From Leptospira perdikensis (GTDB lineage: Bacteria > Spirochaetota > Leptospiria > Leptospirales > Leptospiraceae): a stretch of 64,000 nt of DNA. Where the stretch lies: the NCBI RefSeq assembly GCF_004769575.1, contig NZ_RQGA01000001.1, forward strand, positions 131,497-195,496, in the 5' to 3' direction. The number at the start of each line of letters is the position of its first letter. The stretch's first letter is position 1. Of this stretch, positions 9,084 through 20,130 are shown one piece after another. The notes below the pieces were generated by a model. That model made no database searches and was not told the origin of the DNA. It saw only the letters and a program-made list of their open reading frames with translations. Position numbers and translations under genes: made by a program.

Positions 9084-10937
9084 TTATCTTTCCATCTCGC
9101 TCCAGGGATCCCTTTCCAATTCTTCTTCCTTACCTAAATCCACAAACATCAATCTTTCTAGTTCCGCATTTCTTTGTTTAGCAAGACTCATATACTGGAC
9201 CCGGTCTCTGCGAAGTTCAAAAAGTTCGTGGAAAGTATCATCATCATGTTGTAAAAATAGATTCCTTGCTTTTTCTGCTGTGTGAGATCTTGTTCCTAAA
9301 AGTTTCAATACATCTCTTCCCATAAGGACAGCCGTTTCCCTAGTTTCCCTGTATATGTATTTAAGACCCAATTCTTTTAGATCATACGCTCCTTCTCTAT
9401 CTCCAGCCCTTGCTACAATTTTAATATTGGGATAGTGTTGGCTTACATTTCGGATGAGTTCTGTTTGTTTTTCTGGATTGTCGAGTGCGGCCACAAGGAT
9501 TTTTGCATGTTCCAAACCAGCCGATTCTAATAACTCGAGTCTTGTCGCATCACCAAAATAGACCTTAAACCCAAACCGGCCAAGCATCTCCACACGATCT
9601 GCATCAAAATCTAAAATAGTAATTCCAATTCCATTGGAACGAAGAAACCGGCCAAGCATGTTTCCAAATCGACCGAATCCACAAATGATCACCGGGTTTT
9701 CCTGTTTATGAATGTCCTGTGCCGTTTGTTTTTTAGGAATTTTGGATTCTAATAATCCAAAAATGGTTTTTTCATATAACAAAAGAAGTACGGGAGTGAG
9801 CGCCATACTCACTGCGACAGAAGCCACAAGGATAATGATGGTTTCCTGATCCAAAATTCCGAGCCCTTCCGAATATCCAAAGAGAACAAAAGAGAACTCT
9901 CCGACTTGGCATAATGCCAAAGAAAAATAAATGTTTTGGTCTAGGGGAAGACGAAAAACAAGTCCGAGCAAAAATAAAATCAAAGCTTTGATGAAGATGA
10001 TACCTAAAACAATTCCTAAAACCTTGGAAGGACTTTGCATCACCACAGGAAGGTCCATGGAAGCACCTACACTTAAAAAAAACAATCCGAGTAGTAATCC
10101 TTTAAAAGGTTCAATATTACTTTCTAACTCATGCCGAAACTCACTACTCGCAAGTACGACACCACCAAGAAAAGTACCAAGAGCCGCAGATACTCCCACA
10201 GCTCCCATGAGAACAGAGATAGCAATGACTAGTAACAAACTAGCACCTGTAAAAATTTCACGGTTTCCTGACTTGGCTAGCAACCGAAAAAGTGGACTGA
10301 GAGCATATTTACCCACAAGGATGATTCCAATTACAACGAACAATACAACTAATGTTTTTACGTAACCAGGGAAATGTTCGATCAGTGAATGATGTTGTGA
10401 AGTTTCAGTTAAATCAGAATCACTTAACATTGGAAAGATGGCAAGAATAGGAATCACGGCCATATCTTGAAATAGAAGGACTGAAAAAGAAGCTTGGCCA
10501 GAAATCGATTTCATAAGTCCCTTCTCTTTTAAAGTTTGTAAAACTATGGCTGTGGAAGAGAGAGACAAAATAAGGCCTAATGCAAGCGAAGGTTTCCATT
10601 GAAAACCAAATCCAAAACAAAAAGCAGCAGTGATGATGGTCGTGAGGAGAAGTTGTAACCCACCAAGGCCAAGTAACCAAAACTTAAGACGCCAGAGTAA
10701 ATCCAATTCTAGTTCTAAGCCGATGGCAAAAAGCATCATCACGACACCAAACTCAGCAAAGTGTAACATGTCCTTGCCTTCCGTTCCGACAAAACCAAAA
10801 ACAAAAGGACCGATGACAATTCCTGCAATCAGATATCCCAAAACAGAACCAAGTCCGAACCTCGTGGCAATTGGCACCATGATGATAGCACTTGTAAGAT
10901 AAATCAAAGCCTGAATAAAAAAACTAGATTCACCCAT
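9084..10937 (-). CDS. KefB-type K+/H+ antiporter with TrkA-N domain
   Basis: CPA2-family monovalent cation:proton antiporter of 617 residues. About 12 membrane helices occupy residues 5-385, followed by a cytoplasmic TrkA-N/RCK domain that starts NPVIICGFGRFGNMLGRFL, with the GxGxxG nucleotide-binding loop. This layout is that of KefB/KefC glutathione-gated potassium efflux systems. The start at 10937 is preceded by AGGTGG and overlaps the stop of the flavodoxin-like gene (10930-10937), matching the known kefF-kefC pairing. Likely role: potassium efflux and cytoplasmic acidification in response to electrophiles. Confidence 0.9.
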   Translation of the reverse strand: MGESSFFIQALIYLTSAIIMVPIATRFGLGSVLGYLIAGIVIGPFVFGFVGTEGKDMLHFAEFGVVMMLFAIGLELELDLLWRLKFWLLGLGGLQLLLTTIITAAFCFGFGFQWKPSLALGLILSLSSTAIVLQTLKEKGLMKSISGQASFSVLLFQDMAVIPILAIFPMLSDSDLTETSQHHSLIEHFPGYVKTLVVLFVVIGIILVGKYALSPLFRLLAKSGNREIFTGASLLLVIAISVLMGAVGVSAALGTFLGGVVLASSEFRHELESNIEPFKGLLLGLFFLSVGASMDLPVVMQSPSKVLGIVLGIIFIKALILFLLGLVFRLPLDQNIYFSLALCQVGEFSFVLFGYSEGLGILDQETIIILVASVAVSMALTPVLLLLYEKTIFGLLESKIPKKQTAQDIHKQENPVIICGFGRFGNMLGRFLRSNGIGITILDFDADRVEMLGRFGFKVYFGDATRLELLESAGLEHAKILVAALDNPEKQTELIRNVSQHYPNIKIVARAGDREGAYDLKELGLKYIYRETRETAVLMGRDVLKLLGTRSHTAEKARNLFLQHDDDTFHELFELRRDRVQYMSLAKQRNAELERLMFVDLGKEEELERDPWSEMER

Positions 10938-11472
10938 AAATACCACCTAACAAGTTATTCATAAATTTTAAATATCGATTGGATTCTTTTTGCAGATCCA
11001 ATTCATTCAATTGAAACGTCCCCTGAACAAGAAATGGTGCCAAATAGTCCATTCCACATAATTCAGCTGTCCTACGAAACGGTAACAGAAACTCATCTGT
11101 CGAATAACCGTGAAATCCACCTTTTGAATAAGCATCCTTTGAACCACCAGTGGTAATGACCTGAATCCATTTTTTTCCCATAAGATGATTCCCATCCGCA
11201 CCATAAGCCCATCCATCTTCTAAAACCATATCCATCCACAACTTCATAAGTGGAGGACAACTATACCAATACAAAGGATGTTGGAATAAAATAATATCAT
11301 GATTCGAAACCAAATTTTGTTCTGCTTTTACATTGATCGAAAAGTTGGGATACTCTTCATATAGATCATGTAATGTGATTGCATCGGAATTAGGGATTGA
11401 ATCCAAAAGCATTTGATTGGCTTTAGATTTTTCCAATGTGGGATGAACAAGCAAAATCAAAATTTTAGGCAT
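10930..11472 (-). CDS. KefF-like NAD(P)H quinone oxidoreductase
   Basis: A 180-residue flavodoxin-fold protein of the NQO1/KefF/MdaB family, which reduces quinones and, as KefF, activates the Kef antiporter. Landmarks are ILILLVHPTLEKSKANQ (flavin phosphate region), FQHPLYWYSCPPLMKLWMD and a TTGG stretch. The start at 11472 (MPKILILL) is preferred over the GTG further upstream because the family starts directly with the first strand. Its stop overlaps the start of the antiporter gene, so both are one transcript and probably one complex. Confidence 0.9.
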   Translation of the reverse strand: MPKILILLVHPTLEKSKANQMLLDSIPNSDAITLHDLYEEYPNFSINVKAEQNLVSNHDIILFQHPLYWYSCPPLMKLWMDMVLEDGWAYGADGNHLMGKKWIQVITTGGSKDAYSKGGFHGYSTDEFLLPFRRTAELCGMDYLAPFLVQGTFQLNELDLQKESNRYLKFMNNLLGGIYG

Positions 11473-11530
11473 ACGGGACAAATTCACAAAAACCATTGAA
11501 TGGTAAAACGTAAAAAAAAATAGTTTTCCA

Positions 11531-13165
11531 TTGACTCTGATTGTAAATTTATTTCAAATTTCTTTAGTGACGGCCCTTTCCCTTTTTTTTTCAACATTTG
11601 TTTCAGAAGACCTTACTTGTATTGCCGCTGGAATCGTTGCAAAAAACGGCAATTTATCCTTACTTTCAGCGATTTTCACCACAGGTCTTGGGATTTTTGT
11701 TGGAGATTGTTTACTCTACTTCTTTGGATTCATAGTTAGGCGAGGATTCTTAAAATGGGAATTTCTGAGGAAAGTCCAGATAAAATTGGAGTCCTTAGAA
11801 ATTATTGATGAGTGGAAACTCCATTTCAGGAAGTCGATTTTTGCCTCTAGATTTTTACCGGGGACAAGGCTTCCTCTTTATCTCAGTAGTGGGTTTTTGG
11901 GACTCCCCTTCTTTGCTTTTTTTTATACTAGTTTGATTGCTGTGACTCTTTGGACAACGGGTTTTGTCTCATTGGTTTATCTTTATGGCAATTTAGTCAC
12001 CTTGTATTGGAACCCAAAAAATTCTCTTCTATTTAGTCTGGCGATTGCTTTCAGTTTCTACATACTCTATTTCATGATGCGGATTACTTTCTATCCGAAA
12101 GAGAGAGAAAAAACATCCTTCTTTGTTGCAAAGTTCAAACAATTGGAATTTTGGCCTGCTTCCCTTTTTTACCTTCCTCTTGTTCCCTACTTAATTTATT
12201 TAGCATTACGTTATAGAGGAGTTCGTTATATCACAACAGTCAATCCAGGAATCCTTGCCTCAGGAATTGCAGGAGAATCCAAATCAGAAATCCTAAATCT
12301 AATTCCAAAAGAAGTAGTCGCAAAATACCAATTTATATCCCCGAAAGAAAAAAATCCCAAAAGTAAAATTCAAAATTGGATACAAACTGAGAATCTAAGA
12401 TTTCCTTTGATCGCCAAACCAGACAAAGGAGAAAGAGGGTTTTTAGTGAAAAAAATTCATTCCCTAGAGGATTGCCTCACTTTGATCCAGACTTATCCCT
12501 TGGATTGGATCTTTCAAGAATACGTAGAAGGACCTTTTGAAGTAGGTATCTTCTATTACCGCCACCCGAAAGATAAACAAGGAAAGATCTTTTCCATAAC
12601 AGATAAAATTTTTCCAGAGCTCATTGGGGACGGTCACAGAGACATCAAATCTCTTATTTCCAACCACCAAAGATTTAAGTTTCAAAAAAATACACATTTT
12701 AAACACAACAAACATCAGTTAGATAGAGTATTATCTGCCGGTGAAACGATTTCCATTGGTTCTATCGGGAATCATATACAAGGATGTATGTTCTTAGATG
12801 GAAGTCGGTGGAAAACAAAAGAAATCGAAATCAAATTGATCTCAATCGCTGATACGATCCCCGGTTTTTATTTCGGAAGGTTTGACATTCGATTTTCAGA
12901 TCCAAACAAGTTCAATTCAGGTTATGGTTTTAAAATCATTGAATTGAATGGCGCCACCAGTGAATCCACAAACCTTTACGATCCTAATTTTTCGGTTTTA
13001 CAAAGTTATTCTATTTTGTTTCGGCAGTGGAAGCTGTTATTCCAGATAGGTTACGAAAACTACCAGGCAGGTATTCCGTTATTTCCCTTTACTGACCTTT
13101 ACCATTTGGTTAAAAATCATAACCAATATCGAGATATTTACTCCGACCGAGAAACAATCACTTAA
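11531..13165 (+). CDS. DedA-like membrane domain fused to an ATP-grasp-like domain
   Basis: A 544-residue two-part protein. Residues about 1-190 resemble the DedA/SNARE-associated (VTT) membrane family: helices separated by SEDLTCIAAG, GDCLLYFFG and the FASRFLPGTRLPLYLSSG segment, close to the DedA GRFxPxxR motif. Residues about 230-520 look like an ATP-grasp fold: FPLIAKPDKGERGF, FQEYVEGPFEVGIFYY, and a late DIRF...IIELNGATSEST, where Asp/Glu/Asn would bind magnesium. DedA proteins are linked to lipid carrier transport; ATP-grasp enzymes make carboxylate-amine bonds. Start is TTG at 11531 with no clear ribosome-binding site; a GTG about 36 bp downstream is possible. Confidence 0.75.
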   Translation: MTLIVNLFQISLVTALSLFFSTFVSEDLTCIAAGIVAKNGNLSLLSAIFTTGLGIFVGDCLLYFFGFIVRRGFLKWEFLRKVQIKLESLEIIDEWKLHFRKSIFASRFLPGTRLPLYLSSGFLGLPFFAFFYTSLIAVTLWTTGFVSLVYLYGNLVTLYWNPKNSLLFSLAIAFSFYILYFMMRITFYPKEREKTSFFVAKFKQLEFWPASLFYLPLVPYLIYLALRYRGVRYITTVNPGILASGIAGESKSEILNLIPKEVVAKYQFISPKEKNPKSKIQNWIQTENLRFPLIAKPDKGERGFLVKKIHSLEDCLTLIQTYPLDWIFQEYVEGPFEVGIFYYRHPKDKQGKIFSITDKIFPELIGDGHRDIKSLISNHQRFKFQKNTHFKHNKHQLDRVLSAGETISIGSIGNHIQGCMFLDGSRWKTKEIEIKLISIADTIPGFYFGRFDIRFSDPNKFNSGYGFKIIELNGATSESTNLYDPNFSVLQSYSILFRQWKLLFQIGYENYQAGIPLFPFTDLYHLVKNHNQYRDIYSDRETIT

Positions 13166-13179
13166 AACAAAAAGAAATT

Positions 13180-13581
13180 TTAATCAAAATAATTCTTTAG
13201 ATACGGAATTGTTTTTCTTTCTCGATACAAAAGGTAAGTAGATAAAGAAAATACAACCAGAGCTAAAACAAAAAGAAGTCCACCATCATTCTGTACGACA
13301 ATTCCCAAAAAAACAAAATGAGACAAAACAGCACCTAACATTAAGTTAAATCCCATCAGGGCACCAAGCCAAACCAAACGAGGAACAAGTAAAAACAATA
13401 CACAGAAAGTTTCTAAAACAGCAAGTCCGTAACGGCCCCAAGGTTCCATTCCCATCACAGAAAAAATAAACTTAGATTCTTCGGAACCAGAAAATTTAAA
13501 ATACAATGTTTGTCCAATAATGATGACTGCCACTAAACGAGCGCCATGAAAGAGAATACGTTCCATTTCTGGTAATTTCAT
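13180..13581 (-). CDS. DoxX-like membrane protein
   Basis: A 133-residue protein with four predicted membrane helices (about 12-32, 48-70, 75-92, 100-120), matching the DoxX/MauE-like four-helix family. The stretch FKFSGSEESKFIFSVMGMEPWGRYGLAVLE between helices one and two is typical of DoxX relatives. Its ATG overlaps the TGA of the upstream hydrolase gene (13578-13581). It ends 14 bp from the convergent DedA/ATP-grasp gene. Function unknown; DoxX proteins are often linked to redox or membrane homeostasis. Confidence 0.75.
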   Translation of the reverse strand: MKLPEMERILFHGARLVAVIIIGQTLYFKFSGSEESKFIFSVMGMEPWGRYGLAVLETFCVLFLLVPRLVWLGALMGFNLMLGAVLSHFVFLGIVVQNDGGLLFVLALVVFSLSTYLLYRERKTIPYLKNYFD

Positions 13582-14426
13582 TTAGAACCCTCCGCTAAAA
13601 TGATCTCTTTGATTTCTTTAAAATTAGTCCAGGGAATAAAATGATTTTCTCCCTTTAGAATTTGAATCCTATGTTTAATGGATGGTTTCCATTTCGTAAA
13701 GTAATAAACGTTCTTTACTGAAACCAACTGGTCCTCATCCCCATGTACGGAAAGAATTTCTAAGGAAGAGTTTTCGAATGCCTTGGTTAATTCGATTAAA
13801 TCAGTTTTTAATGTATACATCTCTTCATTGCTGTGAATCCAAGAATCAGGAAGAATCCACTGTACCCAAACCAAATTTGCAATTTGATTGTACCAATGTA
13901 ACTCTTCTAAATCGGGATCTATAGGAGCTGAAAGCAAAATACTTTTCCAAACAAATGAATAGGTATTGTTTTTTTCCATTGCAATTCGAAGCGCCACAGG
14001 CCCGCCATAAGAATGACCAACAACTATCCCCTCATTGAATCGAAACCTTTCCTTTTCTAAATAGCGGATGAGGGCAGAATGAATGGCCCTACCCTGTAGA
14101 ATGAGATTAGGAACAGAAGTTTGATTCCAGGAACCTCCATAACCCAAACGGTCCGGTAAAAGGATACAAAATTGGTTTTGTAAATCTTCGTCCTTTAAGT
14201 AGGATTCGAAATCTAAAGACGAACCAGGGGAACCATGTATCAAAACTAAAACTTTCTTTTTATTTTTACATTCATTGGATAAAAAATGGATCTCTCCCTT
14301 TTCCGAAGGTGAAACCAAACTTTGTATTGTTTCCCTTCCTTGAGACGGGACTTTACAAAATAAAAAAGTTACTGATAAAAGATAAAAAACAAATATTCTA
14401 ATTCGATACAAAAGAAAGAAGTTCAT
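13578..14426 (-). CDS. Alpha/beta hydrolase
   Basis: A 282-residue alpha/beta-hydrolase fold enzyme. The oxyanion-hole HG sits at residues 64-65 (IHGSPGSS), the nucleophile elbow GHSYGG gives Ser139, a likely catalytic acid is in VHGDEDQLV, and the catalytic histidine is in KGENHFIPW. An N-terminal hydrophobic stretch (residues 8-24) suggests export or membrane anchoring. Both ends overlap their neighbours by ATGA, placing it in the middle of a cyclase-hydrolase-DoxX operon. Substrate unknown. Confidence 0.87.
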   Translation of the reverse strand: MNFFLLYRIRIFVFYLLSVTFLFCKVPSQGRETIQSLVSPSEKGEIHFLSNECKNKKKVLVLIHGSPGSSLDFESYLKDEDLQNQFCILLPDRLGYGGSWNQTSVPNLILQGRAIHSALIRYLEKERFRFNEGIVVGHSYGGPVALRIAMEKNNTYSFVWKSILLSAPIDPDLEELHWYNQIANLVWVQWILPDSWIHSNEEMYTLKTDLIELTKAFENSSLEILSVHGDEDQLVSVKNVYYFTKWKPSIKHRIQILKGENHFIPWTNFKEIKEIILAEGSK

Positions 14427-15715
14427 TCGACCTCTTCACTACTTGCAAACAAAGCTCCTGATTCATAAAGTCGCTTAAAAAGAGAATTGGGCTGTTTGGG
14501 ATTTAAAACATCAGCATATTCGGGTAAAAAACCTTTAACCAAATACATTTCAATATCGGCTTTATTCTTAATTGAAACAAATCCCCTAGGTTCACATTCA
14601 AAGTAAGACTTTATTTCTTCGTACACCTGAGCAGATACATTCACTTCTCCTGTGACCCCAGAACTTTCTAGACGACTTGCCGTATTGACAGTATCACCCC
14701 AAACATCGTAAGCAAATTTATCAATACCAACAACTCCTGCAACCAAGGGACCTACGTGAATTCCCAACCGAATCTCCCAAAATTCCCTACCACGTAAGGC
14801 ATGAATTTCTTTCTGTTCGGCCATATAAGACTGAAAAGAAATACCACATAACACAGAATCAACGGCATTGGTTTGATTTTCGGTGGGAATACCACCAACA
14901 GCCATATAAGCATCTCCAATTGTTTTTATTTTTTCTAAATGATAACTTTTACACAAACGGTCAAACTCACGAAAAATAGTATCCAATTCTCCGACAAGTT
15001 CTTCAGCATTCATCTTCTCTGCAATTTTTGTGAACCCAGCCATATCACAAAAAAGAACTGATGCAGACTCATATCGTTTAGGAATGACTCGCGCTTCCTT
15101 TTTTAATTCCTCAGCAATGGGCTCAGGCAAAATATTCAAAAGCAAAGATTCTGACTTTTTCCTTTCTACATTCAAATTTCGACTCAAAATAAAAATCAAA
15201 ATTCCTGTTAGGATCTGAACGAAAAGATAATTCCCTCCTGCATCCAAATAACGATCCAAATCTGTTTCATAGGAAGATACCCAATCTCTATGATAAAATT
15301 CGATTATATATAAAGAAGCCGCGAAAAAAATATAAATAGAATAAACTACAAATACATTGTGGTTTCTAATGAGAATGAGGGCGATAACAAGGGCAGGAAT
15401 CAAATAATAATGGTTTCCTCCAAGGGAACCACCATTAAAAAACCACATTGAAGATAAATAAAAAAGTATAGTTAAATTAAAAGGCCAATACAATGAAAAA
15501 TAAATACTCTTCACTCGACTTAAGTAATACATAACAAGCATTAATAGACCAGAACCAACGTTGAGAATAACGAGGATTAAATAGTTTTCTAAATACAAAA
15601 CCCCAAACACCCCGATCAAATTGAGAAGGCCGTTAACAAGCGAAACCGTATTAAATAACCGGTGTTCTAGAGAGTGTTTTTTAGGATCTCCGAGAAAAAG
15701 GTATATCCATTTCAT
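14423..15715 (-). CDS. Membrane adenylate/guanylate cyclase
   Basis: A class III nucleotide cyclase of 430 residues. Five to six membrane helices fill residues about 20-190, and the catalytic domain follows from about 210: VLFCDMAGFTKIAEKM (metal-binding Asp), IKTIGDAYMAVGG (second metal Asp region) and VWGDTVNTASRLES (transition-state Asn/Arg). The start at 15715 (MKWIYLFL) is an ATG; an in-frame TTG at 15727 is less likely. It heads the operon with the hydrolase and DoxX genes and is divergent from a TPR gene. Makes a cyclic nucleotide, probably cAMP, in response to an unknown membrane signal. Confidence 0.9.
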   Translation of the reverse strand: MKWIYLFLGDPKKHSLEHRLFNTVSLVNGLLNLIGVFGVLYLENYLILVILNVGSGLLMLVMYYLSRVKSIYFSLYWPFNLTILFYLSSMWFFNGGSLGGNHYYLIPALVIALILIRNHNVFVVYSIYIFFAASLYIIEFYHRDWVSSYETDLDRYLDAGGNYLFVQILTGILIFILSRNLNVERKKSESLLLNILPEPIAEELKKEARVIPKRYESASVLFCDMAGFTKIAEKMNAEELVGELDTIFREFDRLCKSYHLEKIKTIGDAYMAVGGIPTENQTNAVDSVLCGISFQSYMAEQKEIHALRGREFWEIRLGIHVGPLVAGVVGIDKFAYDVWGDTVNTASRLESSGVTGEVNVSAQVYEEIKSYFECEPRGFVSIKNKADIEMYLVKGFLPEYADVLNPKQPNSLFKRLYESGALFASSEEVE

Positions 15716-15842
15716 TGTAATTGGCAAGTTTCCCCCGCAAAACCAGGGGGGTTCAACCTTTTTTCTTGGCGACCAGGGGATCGTTTTTCATTCTACGATT
15801 GACATCCCATCCTTTGGATTAGAATATTTTGAGTCAGTTTAT

Positions 15843-16214
15843 ATGGATTCAAAAGAAATCATCAAAATTCGAGAACAAGCGGAACTAGCAAGAAAAGAAG
15901 GCCGAAACGAAAAAGCTATGTCACTGATGAAAGAGTATCTAAGTTTGGTCCACCCATCTTTTACTCATTACTGCTGGTTTTTTATAGCAGAAATCCTATT
16001 GGAAAAAAATAAAATAACAGAAGCGTTAGAGCACTGTGATGAAGCCTTACGGATCATGAAAGATTTTATCCCTGGATTAGAACTTAGAATCAAAATTCAC
16101 AAATCAATGGGAAATTTCCCAGAAGCAAAAAAAGACCAAACCACAATCGATGATATCCAAGCCAGAGAGAAGAAAAAGTGGGATGACCCCAACCATTACT
16201 ACCACTATAAGTAG
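15843..16214 (+). CDS. Small TPR-repeat protein
   Basis: A 123-residue all-helical protein with about two to three tetratricopeptide repeats (KIREQAELARKEGRNEKAM, then FFIAEILLEKNKITEALEHCDEAL, then LRIKIHKSMGNFPEAKKD). The start at 15843 (MDSKEIIK) is the first sensible ATG; a longer reading to 15621 overlaps the divergent cyclase gene in antisense. It is likely a scaffold or adaptor, with no signal peptide. The C-terminus is polar and histidine/tyrosine rich. Confidence 0.75.
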   Translation: MDSKEIIKIREQAELARKEGRNEKAMSLMKEYLSLVHPSFTHYCWFFIAEILLEKNKITEALEHCDEALRIMKDFIPGLELRIKIHKSMGNFPEAKKDQTTIDDIQAREKKKWDDPNHYYHYK

Positions 16215-16272
16215 TTACAGCTAAGGCAATTTGGATTTCTTTTTATTAAATAAACGTGAATCTTGAGTCTAG

Positions 16273-17148
16273 TTAATAACCAAAAACATTCACTGGTTCC
16301 AATTCACAGGCGTCTGCCTGTAAGGAAGCCGTAAGACTCGGATTGACGGATGCTGCTTGAATGGCCGAATTTGGTTTGTTACAACTACTCACTTCATTTA
16401 AAACGGAGCCTACATACCCAGCGTATTGAGTTTCAATGACGGCATAGTTTGTAATTTCCTTTTTACATTTTTTGAAAGACTCCATCGTGTAATAGGTGTC
16501 ATTTCCAATATTTGAAATCGATTCGAATATGGCAGGAGTATAAGTTAATGAAATTACCGAATCTAAAGTACTTGTAGATACGGTTTCATTACTATACAGT
16601 CGAAAACGGATATATGCTGGAGATGTACATCGAAAAGCAATGCAGGTACCGGCATTTACTGAAATAAAAAGTCCGATAGAAGAAGAAATGGAGGCGGCAG
16701 ATAAATCAGTAGTTCCGCAGACAGAGTTTGTTGAATAATAACAACTTGCGTTTGCAGAAGTGGTAGCCGTTTTTAAAATCTTTCCCGTGTACATCGCATA
16801 AGAAGCGGCCGCATTAGAACGGAAATAAAAAGTTCCGCTACTCGGAACAGATAAATCTACATAGGATGTACCCGATGGCAAACTAAAATTGGAAGCGGTT
16901 GTTGGAGTCGTAAACCCAAGTGTCGCATTATTTTCAGTAGAGCAAGTATAAGTAGAATTGGCAGCATTTGCTGAAGCGCTGAAAGATGCAGACAAAACAC
17001 TAATCAAACTCACTAAGCTTAGATTGGATCTATGTTCTTCGAGTTGTTTTTTTGCCTGCTCTCCCTTTATTCCTGTTGGGGAATATACGTTTGTACAATG
17101 AACCAAAAAAATCAAAACAAAAAAAACCAATTTCATTTTTTTCAACAT
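16273..17148 (-). CDS. Hypothetical lipoprotein, Ser/Thr/Ala-rich
   Basis: A 291-residue lipoprotein with signal ending VLIFLVHC (Cys 18) and a short hydrophobic second segment (about 38-55). The mature part is rich in serine, threonine and alanine with several cysteines in spaced pairs, suggesting a disulfide-stabilised beta-rich fold exposed outside the cell. I do not recognise the family. The start at 17148 (MLKKMKLVFF) is preferred; ATG at 17136 is also possible. No operon partner is visible. Confidence 0.6.
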   Translation of the reverse strand: MLKKMKLVFFVLIFLVHCTNVYSPTGIKGEQAKKQLEEHRSNLSLVSLISVLSASFSASANAANSTYTCSTENNATLGFTTPTTASNFSLPSGTSYVDLSVPSSGTFYFRSNAAASYAMYTGKILKTATTSANASCYYSTNSVCGTTDLSAASISSSIGLFISVNAGTCIAFRCTSPAYIRFRLYSNETVSTSTLDSVISLTYTPAIFESISNIGNDTYYTMESFKKCKKEITNYAVIETQYAGYVGSVLNEVSSCNKPNSAIQAASVNPSLTASLQADACELEPVNVFGY

Positions 17149-17250
17149 AACACATATTTGTTTGTATCCGTTTTTTTCGTCAAACATTTCTCGTTAGGTG
17201 TAAAATCAAAAAAATTTCACTATTACAAAATATTTTAATATTAGAAAGAA

Positions 17251-17742
17251 TCAAAAGCGGCAATGCGAAATACTCACATCTCGCCATTGCCAAGCATTCA
17301 TCCCAGAAGCTTCTTCTAATTCCACTTCACTCAAACTAAATGATGTCGCTGATGTATCTAATAATTCAAAACTCCAGGTAAAACGATCCCCACTGGAAAC
17401 GGGAATAGAATCGGGACAATTGGAAATCCCCGAATATCCTTTTGGTTTGTATTTTTTACCATGGTTGTCTACAAATGTCACATTTTCTATGATTGTACAG
17501 ACTTGTGAACTTTCCAAAAATTCTAATTCAAATGTTGTGATTGATTTATTTTTACAAATTTGGTTGATTCTAACTTTGTTTTGATGATCAACTCCTAAAT
17601 AACAGCAGTTATTAGACTTTGTCACAATAATTTTCTTTGTTGGAATTTTTTTGGGGTTTTGACCAAATTCGTTCATCGCAAAAGTGCTGATTTTAGCGAA
17701 CAATACCAGTATAACAATCATTAATATCTTAGAACTTTTCAT
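17251..17742 (-). CDS. Secreted hypothetical protein
   Basis: A 163-residue protein with a clear signal peptide (residues 1-22, ending ISTFA). The mature part has six cysteines, including a CCYLG pair, and a beta-rich pattern. A SNCPDSIPVSSGDRFTW stretch is reminiscent of small all-beta secreted domains, but I cannot name a family. It is monocistronic between a lipoprotein gene and the flagellin region. The ATG at 17742 is followed immediately by the charged and hydrophobic signal residues, supporting the start. Confidence 0.6.
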   Translation of the reverse strand: MKSSKILMIVILVLFAKISTFAMNEFGQNPKKIPTKKIIVTKSNNCCYLGVDHQNKVRINQICKNKSITTFELEFLESSQVCTIIENVTFVDNHGKKYKPKGYSGISNCPDSIPVSSGDRFTWSFELLDTSATSFSLSEVELEEASGMNAWQWRDVSISHCRF

Positions 17743-17807
17743 ATAGACCTACTATAACTTTTTTTTTCGATCTAAATGAGGATTCAATACTAATTTAGTA
17801 ACAATAC

Positions 17808-17851
17808 AAAAAGAAAAAAGCCTCTTCCCGAAGATTCCTTCGAAAAGAGGC
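17808..17851 (-). terminator. Intrinsic terminator of the downstream flaB
   Basis: On the minus strand, GCCTCTT pairs with AAGAGGC (+ coordinates 17845-17851 and 17820-17826) with a second nested TTCGAAG-type pairing inside, followed by a T tract (17808-17819). It lies 35 bp beyond the stop of the flagellin gene at 17886. Confidence 0.8.
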
Positions 17852-17885
17852 AACCGTCTTAAGGCAACTCTTGCCTTACTACGAC

Positions 17886-18734
17886 TTAAGCGTTATTCAA
17901 AAGTCGTAATACAGAATTTGACCGAAGACTGGCTTGCGCGAGCATTGCCGTACCGCTTTGCACGAGAATTTGTTTCGTCGTTAGCGCTACCATTTCTTCT
18001 GCCATATCTGCGTCCCTAATCCTTGATTCGGATGCTTGCATATTTTCGTATGCACCCATGAGGCCTTTTGCAGTACTTTCGAGCCTATTTTGATAAGCTC
18101 CCATATCTGCTCTCTGCTTCATGATCTTGTTCAAGGCGAAGTCCGCTTTAGCAATCGCTTCGTCTGCTTTTCCAGGTGTAGAGAGCGCAATTTTATTCGC
18201 ACCTTCTGACATCTTAAGAGCTTTCGAAGTCATAGTTCCAATGTAGAAACGCTCTCTTTGCTTTGCGTTTGCTCCCATGTGAAACCACATCGACGCCTTC
18301 GTTGACTTTCGAGCGAAGTCTCCTTCAAACAGTTTCATTTTATTGAACTCTGCTTGTGAAGCAATTCGATCGATCTCATCCACCAGCGCAGATACTTCTA
18401 CCTGCACGAGCTGCCTGTCCTCCGGTGTGTAGATTCCGTTCGAAGTCTGGATCGCTAAGGTCCGGATTCGTTGGATGATTTCAGCCGACTGGTCGAGGAA
18501 ACCCTCTGCAGTCTGGATGAAACTAAGTCCATCTTCCGTATTCCTTTCGGCCTGACGTAAACCACGAATTTGTGTTCGTAGTTTTTCCGAAACAGCAAGA
18601 CCAGAAGCATCATCACCGGCAAGGTTAATCCTTTGCCCAGTGGAGAGGTTCCTCATGGTCTTATCTACATCCCATTGTGTAAACTTGAGAGCACGATGTG
18701 ATTGAATCGCACTCATGTTGTGATTGATAATCAT
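17886..18734 (-). CDS. flaB: Flagellin, periplasmic filament core (FlaB-type)
   Basis: Core subunit of the spirochaete periplasmic flagellar filament, 282 residues. It has the conserved N-terminal helix ([13 protein letters not shown], then [25 protein letters not shown]) and C-terminal helix ([16 protein letters not shown]...[12 protein letters not shown]), with a short central domain typical of FlaB. It is about 50-60 percent identical by eye to the neighbouring flaB copy, indicating duplication. It has its own leader with two hairpins and its own terminator, so is probably transcribed separately from the upstream copy. Confidence 0.95.
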   Translation of the reverse strand: MIINHNMSAIQSHRALKFTQWDVDKTMRNLSTGQRINLAGDDASGLAVSEKLRTQIRGLRQAERNTEDGLSFIQTAEGFLDQSAEIIQRIRTLAIQTSNGIYTPEDRQLVQVEVSALVDEIDRIASQAEFNKMKLFEGDFARKSTKASMWFHMGANAKQRERFYIGTMTSKALKMSEGANKIALSTPGKADEAIAKADFALNKIMKQRADMGAYQNRLESTAKGLMGAYENMQASESRIRDADMAEEMVALTTKQILVQSGTAMLAQASLRSNSVLRLLNNA

Positions 18735-18805
18735 TGGCCTACACTCCTTTGTGTATTACCAAGAACGGTCTATATTTCGTTCTTAGCCGGACAATCCCTG
18801 TCCGG
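18735..18805 (-). promoter_or_regulatory. flaB leader with two CsrA-type hairpins
   Basis: The mRNA-sense leader has ACAC-AAAGGA-GTGT (+ coordinates 18741-18754), where the loop is the Shine-Dalgarno sequence, and a perfect 7-bp stem CCGGACA/TGTCCGG with loop GGGAT (18787-18805). Both loops contain GGA, the recognition core of CsrA. The paired layout repeats in the other flaB leader. Confidence 0.6.
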
Positions 18806-18906
18806 TGTCAAGGATGAGCTTTCATTTTGCCACCTGGCAGGGGAAAGCCGGCTGATTATCTAATTACAACTCTTCAGTTACACTAACCACTCACTTCGTT
18901 AGGCTA

Positions 18907-20130
<1,224 letters not shown>

